This document shows positions 46,271 through 54,910 of a stretch of 64,000 bases of DNA, one piece after another. This stretch comes from Azospirillum lipoferum (GTDB taxonomy: Bacteria; Pseudomonadota; Alphaproteobacteria; Azospirillales; Azospirillaceae), in contig NZ_JALJXJ010000001.1 of the NCBI RefSeq assembly GCF_024170005.1, forward strand, positions 248,001 through 312,000, given 5' to 3'. The notes under the pieces are model-generated. The model made no database searches, had not been told where the DNA came from, and saw nothing but the letters and a program-made list of their open reading frames with translations. Position numbers and translations under genes: made by a program. The first letter of the stretch is position 1; each line of letters starts with the position of its first letter.

Positions 46271-47605
46271 TCAGAACGTAAACTTCGCTTGCAGGCCGAT
46301 CAGGTCGATGCTGCTCTTGTAGTCGACGTTCAGGTTGCCGCGGCCGGCTTCGGGGCCGGTCAGGTCGTCGGTGAGGGCGACCGAGGTCTTCGGGATGAAG
46401 ACGTGCGAGTAGGCCGCGTCGATGCGCAGGCTGTCGGTGACCTGATAGCCGGCACCGGCCGACAGCCAGTAGCGATTCTGTTCCGGAATGCGGGGCGTGC
46501 GGTATTCGACGTCGACCGAGCCCTTGTCGAAGGCGACGCCGGCGCGCAGCGTCAGCTTGTCGGTCACCTTGTAGGAGGTGCCGAGCGCGTAATACCAAGT
46601 GTCCTTCCAGTGCTCCTCCGTCACGGAGTTGAGCGCCGGGTTGGCGACATTGACCCGCAGCTCGCGGAAGCGCGACCAGTTGGTCCACTGCACGTCCGCC
46701 ATCACCGCCCAGCGGTCGGTGACCTCATGGTACAGGCCGATGGAGGCGACGTCCGGCGTGGTCAGGTCGGCGTTGATGCTCTGGCTGGGCAGGGCGCCGG
46801 CGAGCGAGGCCGGCAGGCCGGTGAAGGAGATGGTGCCGGTCAACGTGTGCTTCACCGCCGAGCGGTAGGAGAGGCCGACGCGGGTGCCCTTCACCGGTTC
46901 GATCAGGGCGCCGAGCGTGAAGCCCCAGCCCCAGTCGTCGCCGGTCATGTCGCTCTTGACGTCGAGAGAGCCGGGGCGGCCGAGGCGGCTGGCGCCGAAG
47001 TCGGAAGCCTGGGACAGCTTGGCCTTCGCATACTGGATCTGGACGCCGCCGCCCAGCGTGATCATCGGGTTGATGCGGTAGGACACCGACGGCGAGAAAT
47101 TGTAGGTGCGCAGGTCGGAGCGGATGCCGTGATAGCGGCCGATCCAGCTGTCGCCATAGTCGGTGACCAGACCCCAGGGGCCATTGGCCGACAGGCCGAC
47201 CTTCAGGTCGTCATTGATCGAATAGACGAAATAGCCGGCCGGCACGATGGCGTCCTGGGCAATGTCGCCGGGCGCGGCATTGCCGCTGATCGACGTGCCG
47301 CCCAGCCGCCGGGCGCGGGTGGCGCTGGCGCCGTCGACCTTCGACTTCACGATGACGCCGGTGGCGGTCTGGACCGCTTCGATCCCGGTCACCAGCCCCA
47401 TGGTGGCCGGATTGTAGAACATCGAACTGGCGTCGCCGTTGCCGCCGGCGGTCACACCGGCATAGGCGGTGCCCTGGGCGGATACGCTCTGCTCCTTCAA
47501 CGCAAAACCGGCGGCGAAGGCCGTGGAGGCGGTCGCGATCGGCGCGGTCACCGCGATGGCGGCGGCGGCGGTCAGCAGGTGTGTCTTGAGCGTCGTCGGA
47601 GACAT
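46271..47605 (-). CDS. OmpP1/FadL-type outer-membrane transporter
   Basis: The 444-residue protein has a signal peptide (LLTAAAAIAVTAPIATASTAFA) and the mature N-terminus AGFALKEQSVSAQGTAYAGV, typical of the FadL plug. SSMFYNPATMGL is the family hallmark, and the C-terminus ends in Phe (AKFTF) as outer-membrane beta-barrels do. It probably takes up long-chain fatty acids or other hydrophobic compounds. ATG at 47605 has GGAAGG upstream; an in-frame ATG at 47638 lacks one. Confidence 0.92.
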   Translation of the reverse strand: MSPTTLKTHLLTAAAAIAVTAPIATASTAFAAGFALKEQSVSAQGTAYAGVTAGGNGDASSMFYNPATMGLVTGIEAVQTATGVIVKSKVDGASATRARRLGGTSISGNAAPGDIAQDAIVPAGYFVYSINDDLKVGLSANGPWGLVTDYGDSWIGRYHGIRSDLRTYNFSPSVSYRINPMITLGGGVQIQYAKAKLSQASDFGASRLGRPGSLDVKSDMTGDDWGWGFTLGALIEPVKGTRVGLSYRSAVKHTLTGTISFTGLPASLAGALPSQSINADLTTPDVASIGLYHEVTDRWAVMADVQWTNWSRFRELRVNVANPALNSVTEEHWKDTWYYALGTSYKVTDKLTLRAGVAFDKGSVDVEYRTPRIPEQNRYWLSAGAGYQVTDSLRIDAAYSHVFIPKTSVALTDDLTGPEAGRGNLNVDYKSSIDLIGLQAKFTF

Positions 47606-47747
47606 TCGTTCCTTCCCCAAATTGTGTTGTTGACGCAATGATACACGAACTGACGCTTACGTAAAGGGGCGCCCGCCACATTTTGTTGGCCGTACGGACA
47701 GCTTTGCGGAGCCTGTTACAAATCGGGAGGAAGGAAAGCGAGCGCGC

Positions 47748-47800
47748 ACAGACCACATCCCCGGCCGAAGGGGTTGCTTCGGCCGGGGATGCGGTCTGTG
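47748..47800. other. Long intergenic hairpin (23-bp stem, one mismatch)
   Basis: CACAGACC-A-CATCCCCGGCCGAAG pairs with CTTCGGCCGGGGATG-C-GGTCTGTG around a 6-base loop. It lies downstream of the TSUP gene and upstream of the FadL gene, both leftward. No T-run follows, so it may be a rho-independent terminator variant, a processing site or a small structured RNA. Confidence 0.55.
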
Positions 47801-47850
47801 GCAGAATGTCGCAGGAGATAAGCGGGAGGAGGGGCGGCGAACGCCGCCCG

Positions 47851-48657
47851 TCAGGCGATCCAGGCGGTTGCGGCGGTGAACAGCGCGCGCAGGATGTTGT
47901 GCTCGTCGGTCCAGACCAGCTTGGCGGTGATGACGATGGAGGCAACGACCAGCATCGGGCGCACGACCCGGGCGCCGTTGCGGATCACCATATGGGCGCC
48001 GGCCTGGGCGCCGATATACTGTGCGACACCCATCAGGAGGCCGACCGTCCACAGCACATGGCCGCCGGCGATGAAGAACAGCAGCGACGCCAGGTTGCTG
48101 GTCAGATTCAGCACCTTGGTGTGGGCGGTCGCCTTGCGCAGGTTGTAGCCGAGCAGGGAAACGAAGGCGATGGCGAAGAAGGTGCCGGTGCCCGGTCCGA
48201 AGAAGCCGTCATAGAAGCCGATGCCGGTGCCGACACTCAGCGCGAAGGCGTGCTCGCCGATGCGCTGATGGGCGTCGACATCACCGGCCTTGGGCGACAG
48301 CAGCAGATAAAGGGCGATACCGATCAGCAGGATCGGGATGACGTCGCGCAGGAAGCTGGGGTCGAGCATCTGCACCAGCGTCGCCCCGGCCCCGGCGCCG
48401 ACGAAGGTGCAGAGAATCATGGTGCGCATCGCGCCGGGATGCACCTCGCCCCGGCGGACGAACTTGATGGTGGCGGACAGCGACCCGAAGCTGGATTGCA
48501 ATTTGCCAGTTGCCAGCGCCTCGGCCGGGGACAAGCCGGCGGCCAGCAGGGCCGGGATGGTCAGCAGACCGCCACCGCCGGCGATCGAATCGACGAAGCC
48601 GGCCAGCAGGCCGACGGCGAACAGGATGCCCAGCGACTCGGGCGTCAGAAGGTCCAT
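47851..48657 (-). CDS. TauE/SafE (TSUP) family membrane exporter, YfcA-like
   Basis: The 268-residue protein has about eight hydrophobic segments and the TSUP signatures FVDSIAGGGGLLTIPALLAAG, ATGKLQSSFGS and GFYDGFFGPGTGTFFAIAFV. Members move sulfite, sulfoacetate or other organosulfonates, and many have unknown substrates. It is not adjacent to the cys cluster here, so a sulfur role is only inferred from the family. Start: ATG at 48657. Confidence 0.9.
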   Translation of the reverse strand: MDLLTPESLGILFAVGLLAGFVDSIAGGGGLLTIPALLAAGLSPAEALATGKLQSSFGSLSATIKFVRRGEVHPGAMRTMILCTFVGAGAGATLVQMLDPSFLRDVIPILLIGIALYLLLSPKAGDVDAHQRIGEHAFALSVGTGIGFYDGFFGPGTGTFFAIAFVSLLGYNLRKATAHTKVLNLTSNLASLLFFIAGGHVLWTVGLLMGVAQYIGAQAGAHMVIRNGARVVRPMLVVASIVITAKLVWTDEHNILRALFTAATAWIA

Positions 48658-48689
48658 GATCTGTGGGAAATCCGCGTAGGTGTACCGCC

Positions 48690-48768
48690 GGCGGAGCCGG
48701 CGTATCCGTAAATCGGCGGAGCCGGCATACTATGATTCGCCGGAACCTGCATGCTGTGATTCAGCATG
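48690..48768. repeat. Small intergenic repeats before the TSUP gene
   Basis: GGCGGAGCCGGC occurs at 48690-48701 and again at 48715-48726, each nearly self-complementary. A third hairpin, CATGCTG-TGATT-CAGCATG, lies at 48750-48768. They fill the 145-base gap between thiE and the TSUP gene, both leftward. Confidence 0.55.
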
Positions 48769-48802
48769 GCCGGTACACCCACGTCCGGCCGGTCTCTCGC
48801 TG

Positions 48803-49474
48803 TCAGCCGGCCGAACCGGCGAGGGCGGCCCCGATGGCAGCGTTCAGCGCCCGGACGCCGGCGCCCGGACCCTGGGGGTGGCCCCAGACGGCATTGACCA
48901 CGGCCAGGAAATCGGCGCCGGCGGTGACCAGCGGCGCGCAGTTTTCGGCGGTGATGCCGCCGATGGCGACGCAGGGAACCTCCATCAGCTCCGACCACCA
49001 GCTCAGCAGCTCCGGCTCTGCCTTGTATTCGGCCGTCTTGGTGGTGGTGGGGAAGAAGGCGCCGAACGCGACATAGTCCGCCCCCTCCTCGCCGGCGATC
49101 ATGGCGAGATGGCGGCTGTCGTGGCAGGTGACGCCGACGATGGCGTCGTTGCCGAGGATCTTGCGGGCGTCGCGATAGGGGGTATCGGTCTGGCCGACAT
49201 GGACGCCGTCGCAGCCGGCCTCGCGCGCCAGGCGCGGATGGTCGTTCAGGATGAAGGCGACGTCACGCTCCTGCGCGATCGGTCGCAGGACATCGCAGGC
49301 GCGGCGGATGTCGTCCTCGGGGCAGTCCTTGAGGCGGAGCTGCACGCAGGCGACGTCGCCCGCATCCAGCGCTTCCGCCAGAAGCGGCGCGAACGCCGCC
49401 GGCTCCAGGGCCGGCGGCGTCACGAGGTACAGTCGGCAGGCAGGTTCCGCCTGCGTCGGCTTTCCCTTGGCCAA
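48803..49474 (-). CDS. thiE: Thiamine-phosphate synthase
   Basis: The 223-residue TIM-barrel joins HMP-pyrophosphate and thiazole phosphate. Matches include [65 protein letters not shown] and [15 protein letters not shown]. The start appears to be a TTG at 49474, three bases after the fba stop, with GGGAG within the fba end as ribosome-binding site; no ATG gives the family N-terminus. Coupling to fba is therefore likely. Confidence 0.9.
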   Translation of the reverse strand: MAKGKPTQAEPACRLYLVTPPALEPAAFAPLLAEALDAGDVACVQLRLKDCPEDDIRRACDVLRPIAQERDVAFILNDHPRLAREAGCDGVHVGQTDTPYRDARKILGNDAIVGVTCHDSRHLAMIAGEEGADYVAFGAFFPTTTKTAEYKAEPELLSWWSELMEVPCVAIGGITAENCAPLVTAGADFLAVVNAVWGHPQGPGAGVRALNAAIGAALAGSAG

Positions 49475-49477
49475 GTG

Positions 49478-50407
49478 TTACTCCCGGCCCTGGTAGATCT
49501 TCATGATCCGGTCGAGCAGCTTGAGGGCATCCTCGCGCGGGCGCTGGAAGGCGTTGCGGCCGATGATCGAGCCGTTGCCGCCGCCGTCACGGATGGCGCG
49601 GGCGTCCTCGAACACCGCGTCCTCGCCCTTGGTGGCGCCGCCGGAGAAGACCACGATGCGGCGGCCGTTGAAGGTGCACTGCATGATGTGCTTCACCCGC
49701 TCCGCCTGGGTGGCGATCGGGATGTTCTTCGACTCGTAGATCTTCTTGGCTTCCGGCTGCTCCAGCGTGGCCGACGGCAGCTTCACCTTGATGATGTGGG
49801 CGCCCAGCAGAGCGGCCATGTGGGCGGCATAGCCGATCACGTCGATCGCCAGCTCACCGTCCTTGGTGACGGCGCCGCCGCGCGGGTAGGACCACAGAAC
49901 GGTGGCGAGGCCGTAGGACTTGGCTTCCTTCGACAGCTCGCGGAACTCCTCGTACTGGTTGTACATGGAGTCGGAGCCGGGATAGATGGTGAAGCCGATG
50001 GCCGAGCAGCCGAGGCGCAGAGCGTCCTGGACCGAGGCGGTGACGGCCTGGTCGGCGTTTTCCTTCTGGGTGGACAGCGAGTTGGCGCTGTTCATCTTCA
50101 GGATCAGCGGGATCGAACCGGCGAAGGTGCCGGCGCCGGCTTCCAGCGAGCCCAGGGGAGCGGCGTAGGCGTTGCAGCCCGCGTCGATGGCCAGCTGGTA
50201 ATGGTAGTGCGGGTCATAGCCCGGCTCGTTCGGTCCGAAGCTGCGGGCCGGACCATGCTCGAAGCCCTGGTCGACCGGCAGGATCACCAGCTTGCCCGTA
50301 CCGCCGAGCTTGCCTTCCATCAGGATGCGGGCGAGGTTCGCCTTGGTGCCGGGATTGTCGCTCTCGTAGTTGGCGAGAATGTCTTTGACGCGGCGCGTGA
50401 GCTTCAT
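49478..50407 (-). CDS. fbaB: Class I fructose-bisphosphate aldolase (DhnA type)
   Basis: The 309-residue protein belongs to the archaeal/DhnA-type class I aldolases: VILPVDQGFEHGPARSF, YHYQLAIDAGCNAYAAPLGS, FTIYPGSDSMYNQYEEFREL, HIIKVKLPS with the Schiff-base lysine region, and VVFSGGATKGEDAVF. It splits or forms fructose-1,6-bisphosphate, linking with gap and tkt ~4-6 kb away. ATG at 50407 (MKLTRRVKDIL) is the family start; upstream in-frame residues are non-coding in character. Confidence 0.93.
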   Translation of the reverse strand: MKLTRRVKDILANYESDNPGTKANLARILMEGKLGGTGKLVILPVDQGFEHGPARSFGPNEPGYDPHYHYQLAIDAGCNAYAAPLGSLEAGAGTFAGSIPLILKMNSANSLSTQKENADQAVTASVQDALRLGCSAIGFTIYPGSDSMYNQYEEFRELSKEAKSYGLATVLWSYPRGGAVTKDGELAIDVIGYAAHMAALLGAHIIKVKLPSATLEQPEAKKIYESKNIPIATQAERVKHIMQCTFNGRRIVVFSGGATKGEDAVFEDARAIRDGGGNGSIIGRNAFQRPREDALKLLDRIMKIYQGRE

Positions 50408-50574
50408 TGTGGCTCTTCCCCTGGGGCATTCTTGGAAATGGCGCCGTCTTAGCCCGGATCGGCCCGCTTTGCAACGGCGGGAGGGGCATAAAGCGGCCAT
50501 TTGCCACGCCTGAACGGCCTAGGGCCTGCGGCCGGGGACGGCCCGGGCGGGTGGTCGCGCCCCATCCCAAAGGG

Positions 50575-50829
50575 TTAGGGCAGAAGAGAACCGACCAGCG
50601 TGTAGAGCCCGTAGCCGGCGCCGCCGAGAACAGCCCAGGACCCCGCGGTCAGCCCGACCCAGACGGCGATCAGCCGCAGGCCGCGCATCTTCTCCGGCCC
50701 GGGTGCCGGTCTGTGACCCATCCGTTCGGAGTGGCGGCCGCCGGTGGCCTGCCCCGGACGGTCAGATTGCGCGATCGTCCGGTCCGGCGTGGTGAGGGAG
50801 GTGATGCTCATGGGTGGCTCGTCCGGCAT
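50575..50829 (-). CDS. Small hypothetical membrane protein
   Basis: Up to 84 residues: a polar, proline-rich N-terminal half (TTPDRTIAQSDRPGQATGG) and one or two C-terminal membrane segments (LIAVWVGLTAGSWAVLGGAG, YGLYTLVGSLL). I do not recognise a family. An alternative ATG at 50811 gives 78 residues. It lies 168 bases upstream of fba on the same strand. Confidence 0.5.
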   Translation of the reverse strand: MPDEPPMSITSLTTPDRTIAQSDRPGQATGGRHSERMGHRPAPGPEKMRGLRLIAVWVGLTAGSWAVLGGAGYGLYTLVGSLLP

Positions 50830-50921
50830 CGGGGGGAGGGCAGCGTGTCACAAAAATATCCTTAGGTGACGTTACACCACCTTTGCGCGGAGAGGCTGTG
50901 CGAAAAAGCGGTAGTCCGGGT

Positions 50922-51371
50922 CTAACCTTCGGACCGTATCAACCAAGCACGGCATAGCGCCTCCAGCCGTTCCGGATGGGTGCCGCCCCGGCTTTCGGCG
51001 GCGAGGTCCAGCCGTGGCGGGCAGGCCGTCAGCAGGGTGGCGCCGTGGGCTTTGGCGATGGCCGACAGACGGATCGCCGCCTCCGGGTGGCCGGTGAACA
51101 GCAAGGCCGGCACGCCGGCCGCCAGCGCGCCCTGTGCCTCCCCCGCGCGGTTGCCGCAATCGAGCAGGCCGGTCAGGTCGAGTGCGGGGTGGGACCGGCG
51201 CACCCGCTCCAGCACGCCGAGCAGCCACAGCGCGCCGGCCGCCGGTGGCGCCATCAGGGCGAGGTCCACCCCGGCCGATTCGGCCGCCTGCGCCGCAGCC
51301 AGTGCGTCGGCGAGGCTGCGGATCAGGATGGGGCGGGCCGGAATCGGAAGGGCGGATGGCGGAGCGGTCAT
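50922..51371 (-). CDS. Conserved hypothetical protein
   Basis: The 149-residue product (ARPILIRSLADALAAAQAAE, GVDLALMAPPAAGALWLLGV, LLDCGNRAGEAQGALAAGVP, LRLSAIAKAHG-like RLSAIAKAHGATLL) looks like a small alpha/beta protein and resembles short conserved alphaproteobacterial proteins of unknown role. There is no signal or membrane segment. A longer start at 51404 adds 11 low-complexity residues (MPTSAPPPTPT). Two other leftward frames overlap it but show only Arg/Pro-rich shadow composition. Confidence 0.6.
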   Translation of the reverse strand: MTAPPSALPIPARPILIRSLADALAAAQAAESAGVDLALMAPPAAGALWLLGVLERVRRSHPALDLTGLLDCGNRAGEAQGALAAGVPALLFTGHPEAAIRLSAIAKAHGATLLTACPPRLDLAAESRGGTHPERLEALCRAWLIRSEG

Positions 51372-51565
51372 GGTCGGAGTCGGCGGAGGGGCGGAGGTGG
51401 GCATCGTAGCCGGGCGCGCCGTGTGGCTCCACCCCGCAACCGGTTGAGAGAATTGAGGCAGGTCAAACCCTGCGATCGCGGTCCCGGAGTATGGTCAGTC
51501 ACAGAGGGCGGAAGCCGGAGCGCCGGTGCCCGTTTCATTGGAATACCTCCTCCGGGAATGCCGCG

Positions 51566-51910
51566 ATGATGGATTACAAGGGTTACAAGGCCCAGATCGA
51601 CTTCGACAACGACGCGGGCGTCTTTGTCGGCGAGGTGATCAACACTCACGACGGCATCACCTTTTCCGGTCGCTCTGTGGACGAGTTGCGGGAGTCTTTC
51701 CGGCGGGCGGTGGACGATTACCTCGACCTGTCCTGCGACATGGGGGGCGACGGCGAACAGCCCTTTTCCGGACGGCTCGCCATCCGCATCAACCCGATCC
51801 TGCACCGCGCCGTCGCCGATTGCGCCGCACGGGAGGGTAAGAGCGTGTCGGCCTGGATCGCCGAATGTCTGGGTCGCGCCGCCGGCGTCGCCAACGTCAA
51901 GACGGGGTGA
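51566..51910 (+). CDS. HicB-family antitoxin-like protein, no HicA partner
   Basis: The 114-residue protein has the HicB degenerate RNase-H fold (YKGYKAQIDFDNDAGVFVGE, THDGITFSGRSVDELRESFR) and a C-terminal ribbon-helix-helix-like part (LHRAVADCAAREGKSVSAWI). Such proteins usually neutralise HicA. No HicA-like ORF lies in the 160 bases upstream or downstream, so it is solitary and may act as a stand-alone DNA-binding repressor. Two adjacent ATG codons (51566, 51569) could start it. Confidence 0.82.
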   Translation: MMDYKGYKAQIDFDNDAGVFVGEVINTHDGITFSGRSVDELRESFRRAVDDYLDLSCDMGGDGEQPFSGRLAIRINPILHRAVADCAAREGKSVSAWIAECLGRAAGVANVKTG

Positions 51911-52071
51911 GGATTCGCAAAATGCGATGCTGATTGCGTATGTCGCGTGAGCCGATTGGCAGAATGGCGAGCAGTTTTTCCGCCAAACGTTTTACCTCTT
52001 CCGTTGGTGCTACACCCATAACTGGCATCGTCCTTGCTCAAAGCCCCTCGAACGATTTAGGGGGATGCCTC

Positions 52072-53760
52072 ATGAGCGGACCTAAGATGACTTTGCGGGC
52101 GAAGCTGTGGGCACTCGTGGCGCTGGCCGGCGCCGTGTCCATCGCGATTGCCGCCGCCGCCCTTTGGCTCGACCAACGCAACATGCTGGAGGAGCGGAAG
52201 GAGACCTTGCGCTCCGTCGTGCATACCGCCCATGGACTGGCTACCGGATATGAGGCTGAGGTCAAGGCTGGACGCCTGACGCGCGAGCAGGCGTTCGAGC
52301 GCTTAAAGGCCAACCTCAACACCATGTTCTACAACGGCAAGGATTATCTGTTCGTCATCAACATGAGCTACCAGACGGTCGTGCATCCGGTCCGGCCAGA
52401 GTCGATCGGCAAGGACATGCGGGACCAGAAGGATGCCAACGGGGTCTACTTCTCGCGGGAACTGGTCGATACCGCCCGGACCAAGGGGGATGGCTTCGTC
52501 GAGTACATGTATCCCAAGCCGAACACGGAAGTGCCGCTGCCGAAGCTGAGCTACGTGAAGATGTTCGAGCCGTGGCAACTCGCCATCGGCACCGGTGTCT
52601 ACATCGACGACCTGGGCGCCCGCTTCGCCCACAACATGTGGACCATGGCTGCCATCGTCGGCGGGTTGGCCCTGCCGGTGGTGGCGTTGATCGCGCTGGT
52701 CGGCAACTCGATCAGCCGGCGCATCCGCCGCCTGTCCGATGCGATGCGGGCACTCGCCGACGGCAACCTGTCCGCCACTGTCCCCGAGACCGAGAGCGGC
52801 GACGAATTGGGCGACATGGGCCGCGCGGTCCAGGTGTTCCGAGTCAATGCCGAGACCAGCCGCCGGCTCGAGGCGGAGCAGGCGGAAGCCAACCGGCGGG
52901 CGGAGGCGGAAAAACGGCAGTCGATGGACCGGCTGGCCGCACGCTTCGAAGGGACAGTCGGCGGCATGATCCGCTCCGTCTCCACCACCACCGACGCGCT
53001 GGGACAGAAGGTGCGGGCGATGTCGCACGCGGCCGAGCAGACCAGCCAGCTGGCCGGCATCGTGGCGAGCGCCAGCGACGGTACCGCCGCAAACGTGCAG
53101 ACCGTCGCCGCCGCGTCGGAGCAGCTGTCCAGCTCCATCGTCGAGATCGGCCGGCAGGTGTCGGAAGCCAGCCGTGTCGCCGGCGAGGCGGTCGGCATGG
53201 CGCAGGAGGCCACCGGCCGCATCGGCAGCCTCGCCGAGGCGGTGAATCGGATCGGCACGGTGGTCGGGCTGATCAACTCCATCGCCGGCCAAACCAATCT
53301 GCTGGCGCTGAACGCGACCATTGAGGCGGCGCGCGCCGGGGAGGCCGGCAAGGGCTTTGCTGTCGTCGCCAGCGAGGTGAAGGCGCTGGCGAACCAGACG
53401 GCCAAGGCGACCGACGAGATCGGCGGCCAGATGAGCGGCATCCAGACGGTGACCGGTCAGGCGGTGACGGAAATCCAGAAGGTGGCGGCCGTCATCGAGC
53501 GGCTGAGCGCCATTGCCACGGCGATTTCCGCCGCCGTCGAACAGCAGAACGCCGCCACCGCGGAGATCACCCGCTCGGTCCAGCAGGCCTCCGCCGGCAC
53601 CGGCGAGGTGTCGTCCAGCATCTCCGGCGTCACTGCGGCGTCCGACGAGAGCGGCCGCACCGCCCGCGAACTGGTCGAGGCGCTCGGCAAGCTGACCAGT
53701 GAAGCGGCTGGGCTGAATGCGCAGGTCGGCGACTTCCTGGCGACGGTGCGGGCAGCCTGA
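52072..53760 (+). CDS. Methyl-accepting chemotaxis protein with single-Cache sensor
   Basis: The 562-residue receptor has a first membrane helix ([20 protein letters not shown]), a periplasmic sCache_2 domain ([35 protein letters not shown]), a second helix ([20 protein letters not shown]), a HAMP domain and a signalling domain with the hairpin tip ([32 protein letters not shown]). sCache_2 receptors often sense small carboxylates. ATG at 52072 is preceded by GGGGGA; the longer open frame is not coding-like. Stand-alone gene. Confidence 0.93.
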   Translation: MSGPKMTLRAKLWALVALAGAVSIAIAAAALWLDQRNMLEERKETLRSVVHTAHGLATGYEAEVKAGRLTREQAFERLKANLNTMFYNGKDYLFVINMSYQTVVHPVRPESIGKDMRDQKDANGVYFSRELVDTARTKGDGFVEYMYPKPNTEVPLPKLSYVKMFEPWQLAIGTGVYIDDLGARFAHNMWTMAAIVGGLALPVVALIALVGNSISRRIRRLSDAMRALADGNLSATVPETESGDELGDMGRAVQVFRVNAETSRRLEAEQAEANRRAEAEKRQSMDRLAARFEGTVGGMIRSVSTTTDALGQKVRAMSHAAEQTSQLAGIVASASDGTAANVQTVAAASEQLSSSIVEIGRQVSEASRVAGEAVGMAQEATGRIGSLAEAVNRIGTVVGLINSIAGQTNLLALNATIEAARAGEAGKGFAVVASEVKALANQTAKATDEIGGQMSGIQTVTGQAVTEIQKVAAVIERLSAIATAISAAVEQQNAATAEITRSVQQASAGTGEVSSSISGVTAASDESGRTARELVEALGKLTSEAAGLNAQVGDFLATVRAA

Positions 53761-53793
53761 GGGTCTGATCTGAGCGTCTGATCGCTCCAAACG

Positions 53794-53828
53794 AAAAGGG
53801 CGCCTTCCTTGCGGAAGGCGCCCTTTTT
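53794..53828. terminator. Bidirectional terminator between chemoreceptor and gap
   Basis: AAAAGGGCGCCTTCC and GGAAGGCGCCCTTTT form a 15-bp perfect stem around TTGC with A/T tracts on both sides. It serves the two convergent genes. Confidence 0.92.
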
Positions 53829-53843
53829 CTGCCGAAGCGAAGC

Positions 53844-54851
53844 TTACTTGGCGTTTGCCATGGCGACGGCGGTGTCGCTCATGCGGTTGGAGAAGCCCCA
53901 CTCGTTATCGTACCAGGTCATGATGCGGACGAAGTTGCCGTCGATGACCTTGGTCTCGTTCAGCGCGAAGATCGAGCTGTGCGGATCATGGTTGAAGTCG
54001 GTCGACACCAGATCCTCGGTGTAGGCGGCCAGCACGCCCTTCAGGGCGCCGTTGGCGGCGTCGGAGATCGCCTTGGTGATCTCCTCGACCGAAGTGGCGC
54101 GCTTGGCGGTGAACTTGAAGTCGACGACCGACACGTTCGGGGTCGGAACGCGCATGGCGGTGCCGTCCAGCTTGCCCTTCAGCTCCGGCAGGACCTTGCC
54201 GACGGCCTTGGCCGCACCGGTCGAGGTCGGGATCATGTTCAGGGCCGCCGCGCGGGCGCGGTGCAGGTCCTTGTGGTTGGTGTCGACGATCCGCTGGTCA
54301 CCCGTGTAGGAGTGGATCGTGGTCATGAAGCCCTTCTCGATGCCGACGAGGTTGTTCAGCACGAAGGCGACCGGGGCCAGGCAGTTGGTGGTGCAGGAGG
54401 CGTTGGAAACGATCTTGTGCTCGGCGGTCAGCTTGTCGTGGTTGACGCCGTAGACGACGGTGATGTCCTCGTCGGTGGCCGGAGCCGAGATCAGCACCTT
54501 CTGCGCACCGGCTTCCAGATGCTTGGCGGCGTCGGCGCGCTTGGTGAAGATGCCCGAGCATTCCATGGCGATCTCGACGCCGAGATCCTTCCACGGCAGC
54601 TTGGCCGGGTCACGTTCCTGCACGACCTTGATGGAGTGGCCGTTGACGATCAGGACGCCGTCACCCGTCTCGATGGTGCCGGGGAAGCGGCCGTGGACGC
54701 TGTCGTACTTCAGCAGGTGCGCGTTGGCCTTCAGATCGGCGAGGTCGTTGATCGCCACGACCTCCACGTCCTTGCGGCCGCTCTCGTAGATGGCGCGCAG
54801 AACCAGACGGCCGATGCGGCCAAAACCGTTGATCGCTACCCGTACAGCCAT
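53844..54851 (-). CDS. gap: Glyceraldehyde-3-phosphate dehydrogenase, type I
   Basis: The 335-residue enzyme has the NAD-binding start VRVAINGFGRIGR, INDLAD, the catalytic Cys153 in SNASCTTNCLAP, THHS-like region IHSYTGDQR and WYDNEWGFSNRM. Asp36 in the INDL motif favours NAD over NADP. It follows tkt on the same strand with 59 bases between, so it is probably co-transcribed and serves glycolysis/gluconeogenesis or the Calvin-type part of the pathway. Confidence 0.97.
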   Translation of the reverse strand: MAVRVAINGFGRIGRLVLRAIYESGRKDVEVVAINDLADLKANAHLLKYDSVHGRFPGTIETGDGVLIVNGHSIKVVQERDPAKLPWKDLGVEIAMECSGIFTKRADAAKHLEAGAQKVLISAPATDEDITVVYGVNHDKLTAEHKIVSNASCTTNCLAPVAFVLNNLVGIEKGFMTTIHSYTGDQRIVDTNHKDLHRARAAALNMIPTSTGAAKAVGKVLPELKGKLDGTAMRVPTPNVSVVDFKFTAKRATSVEEITKAISDAANGALKGVLAAYTEDLVSTDFNHDPHSSIFALNETKVIDGNFVRIMTWYDNEWGFSNRMSDTAVAMANAK

Positions 54852-54910
54852 GACTTCCTCCAGTTGGATATGGGGCGCCCGGAATAGGCTGGACGCCCCT
54901 TCGGCTTCTC

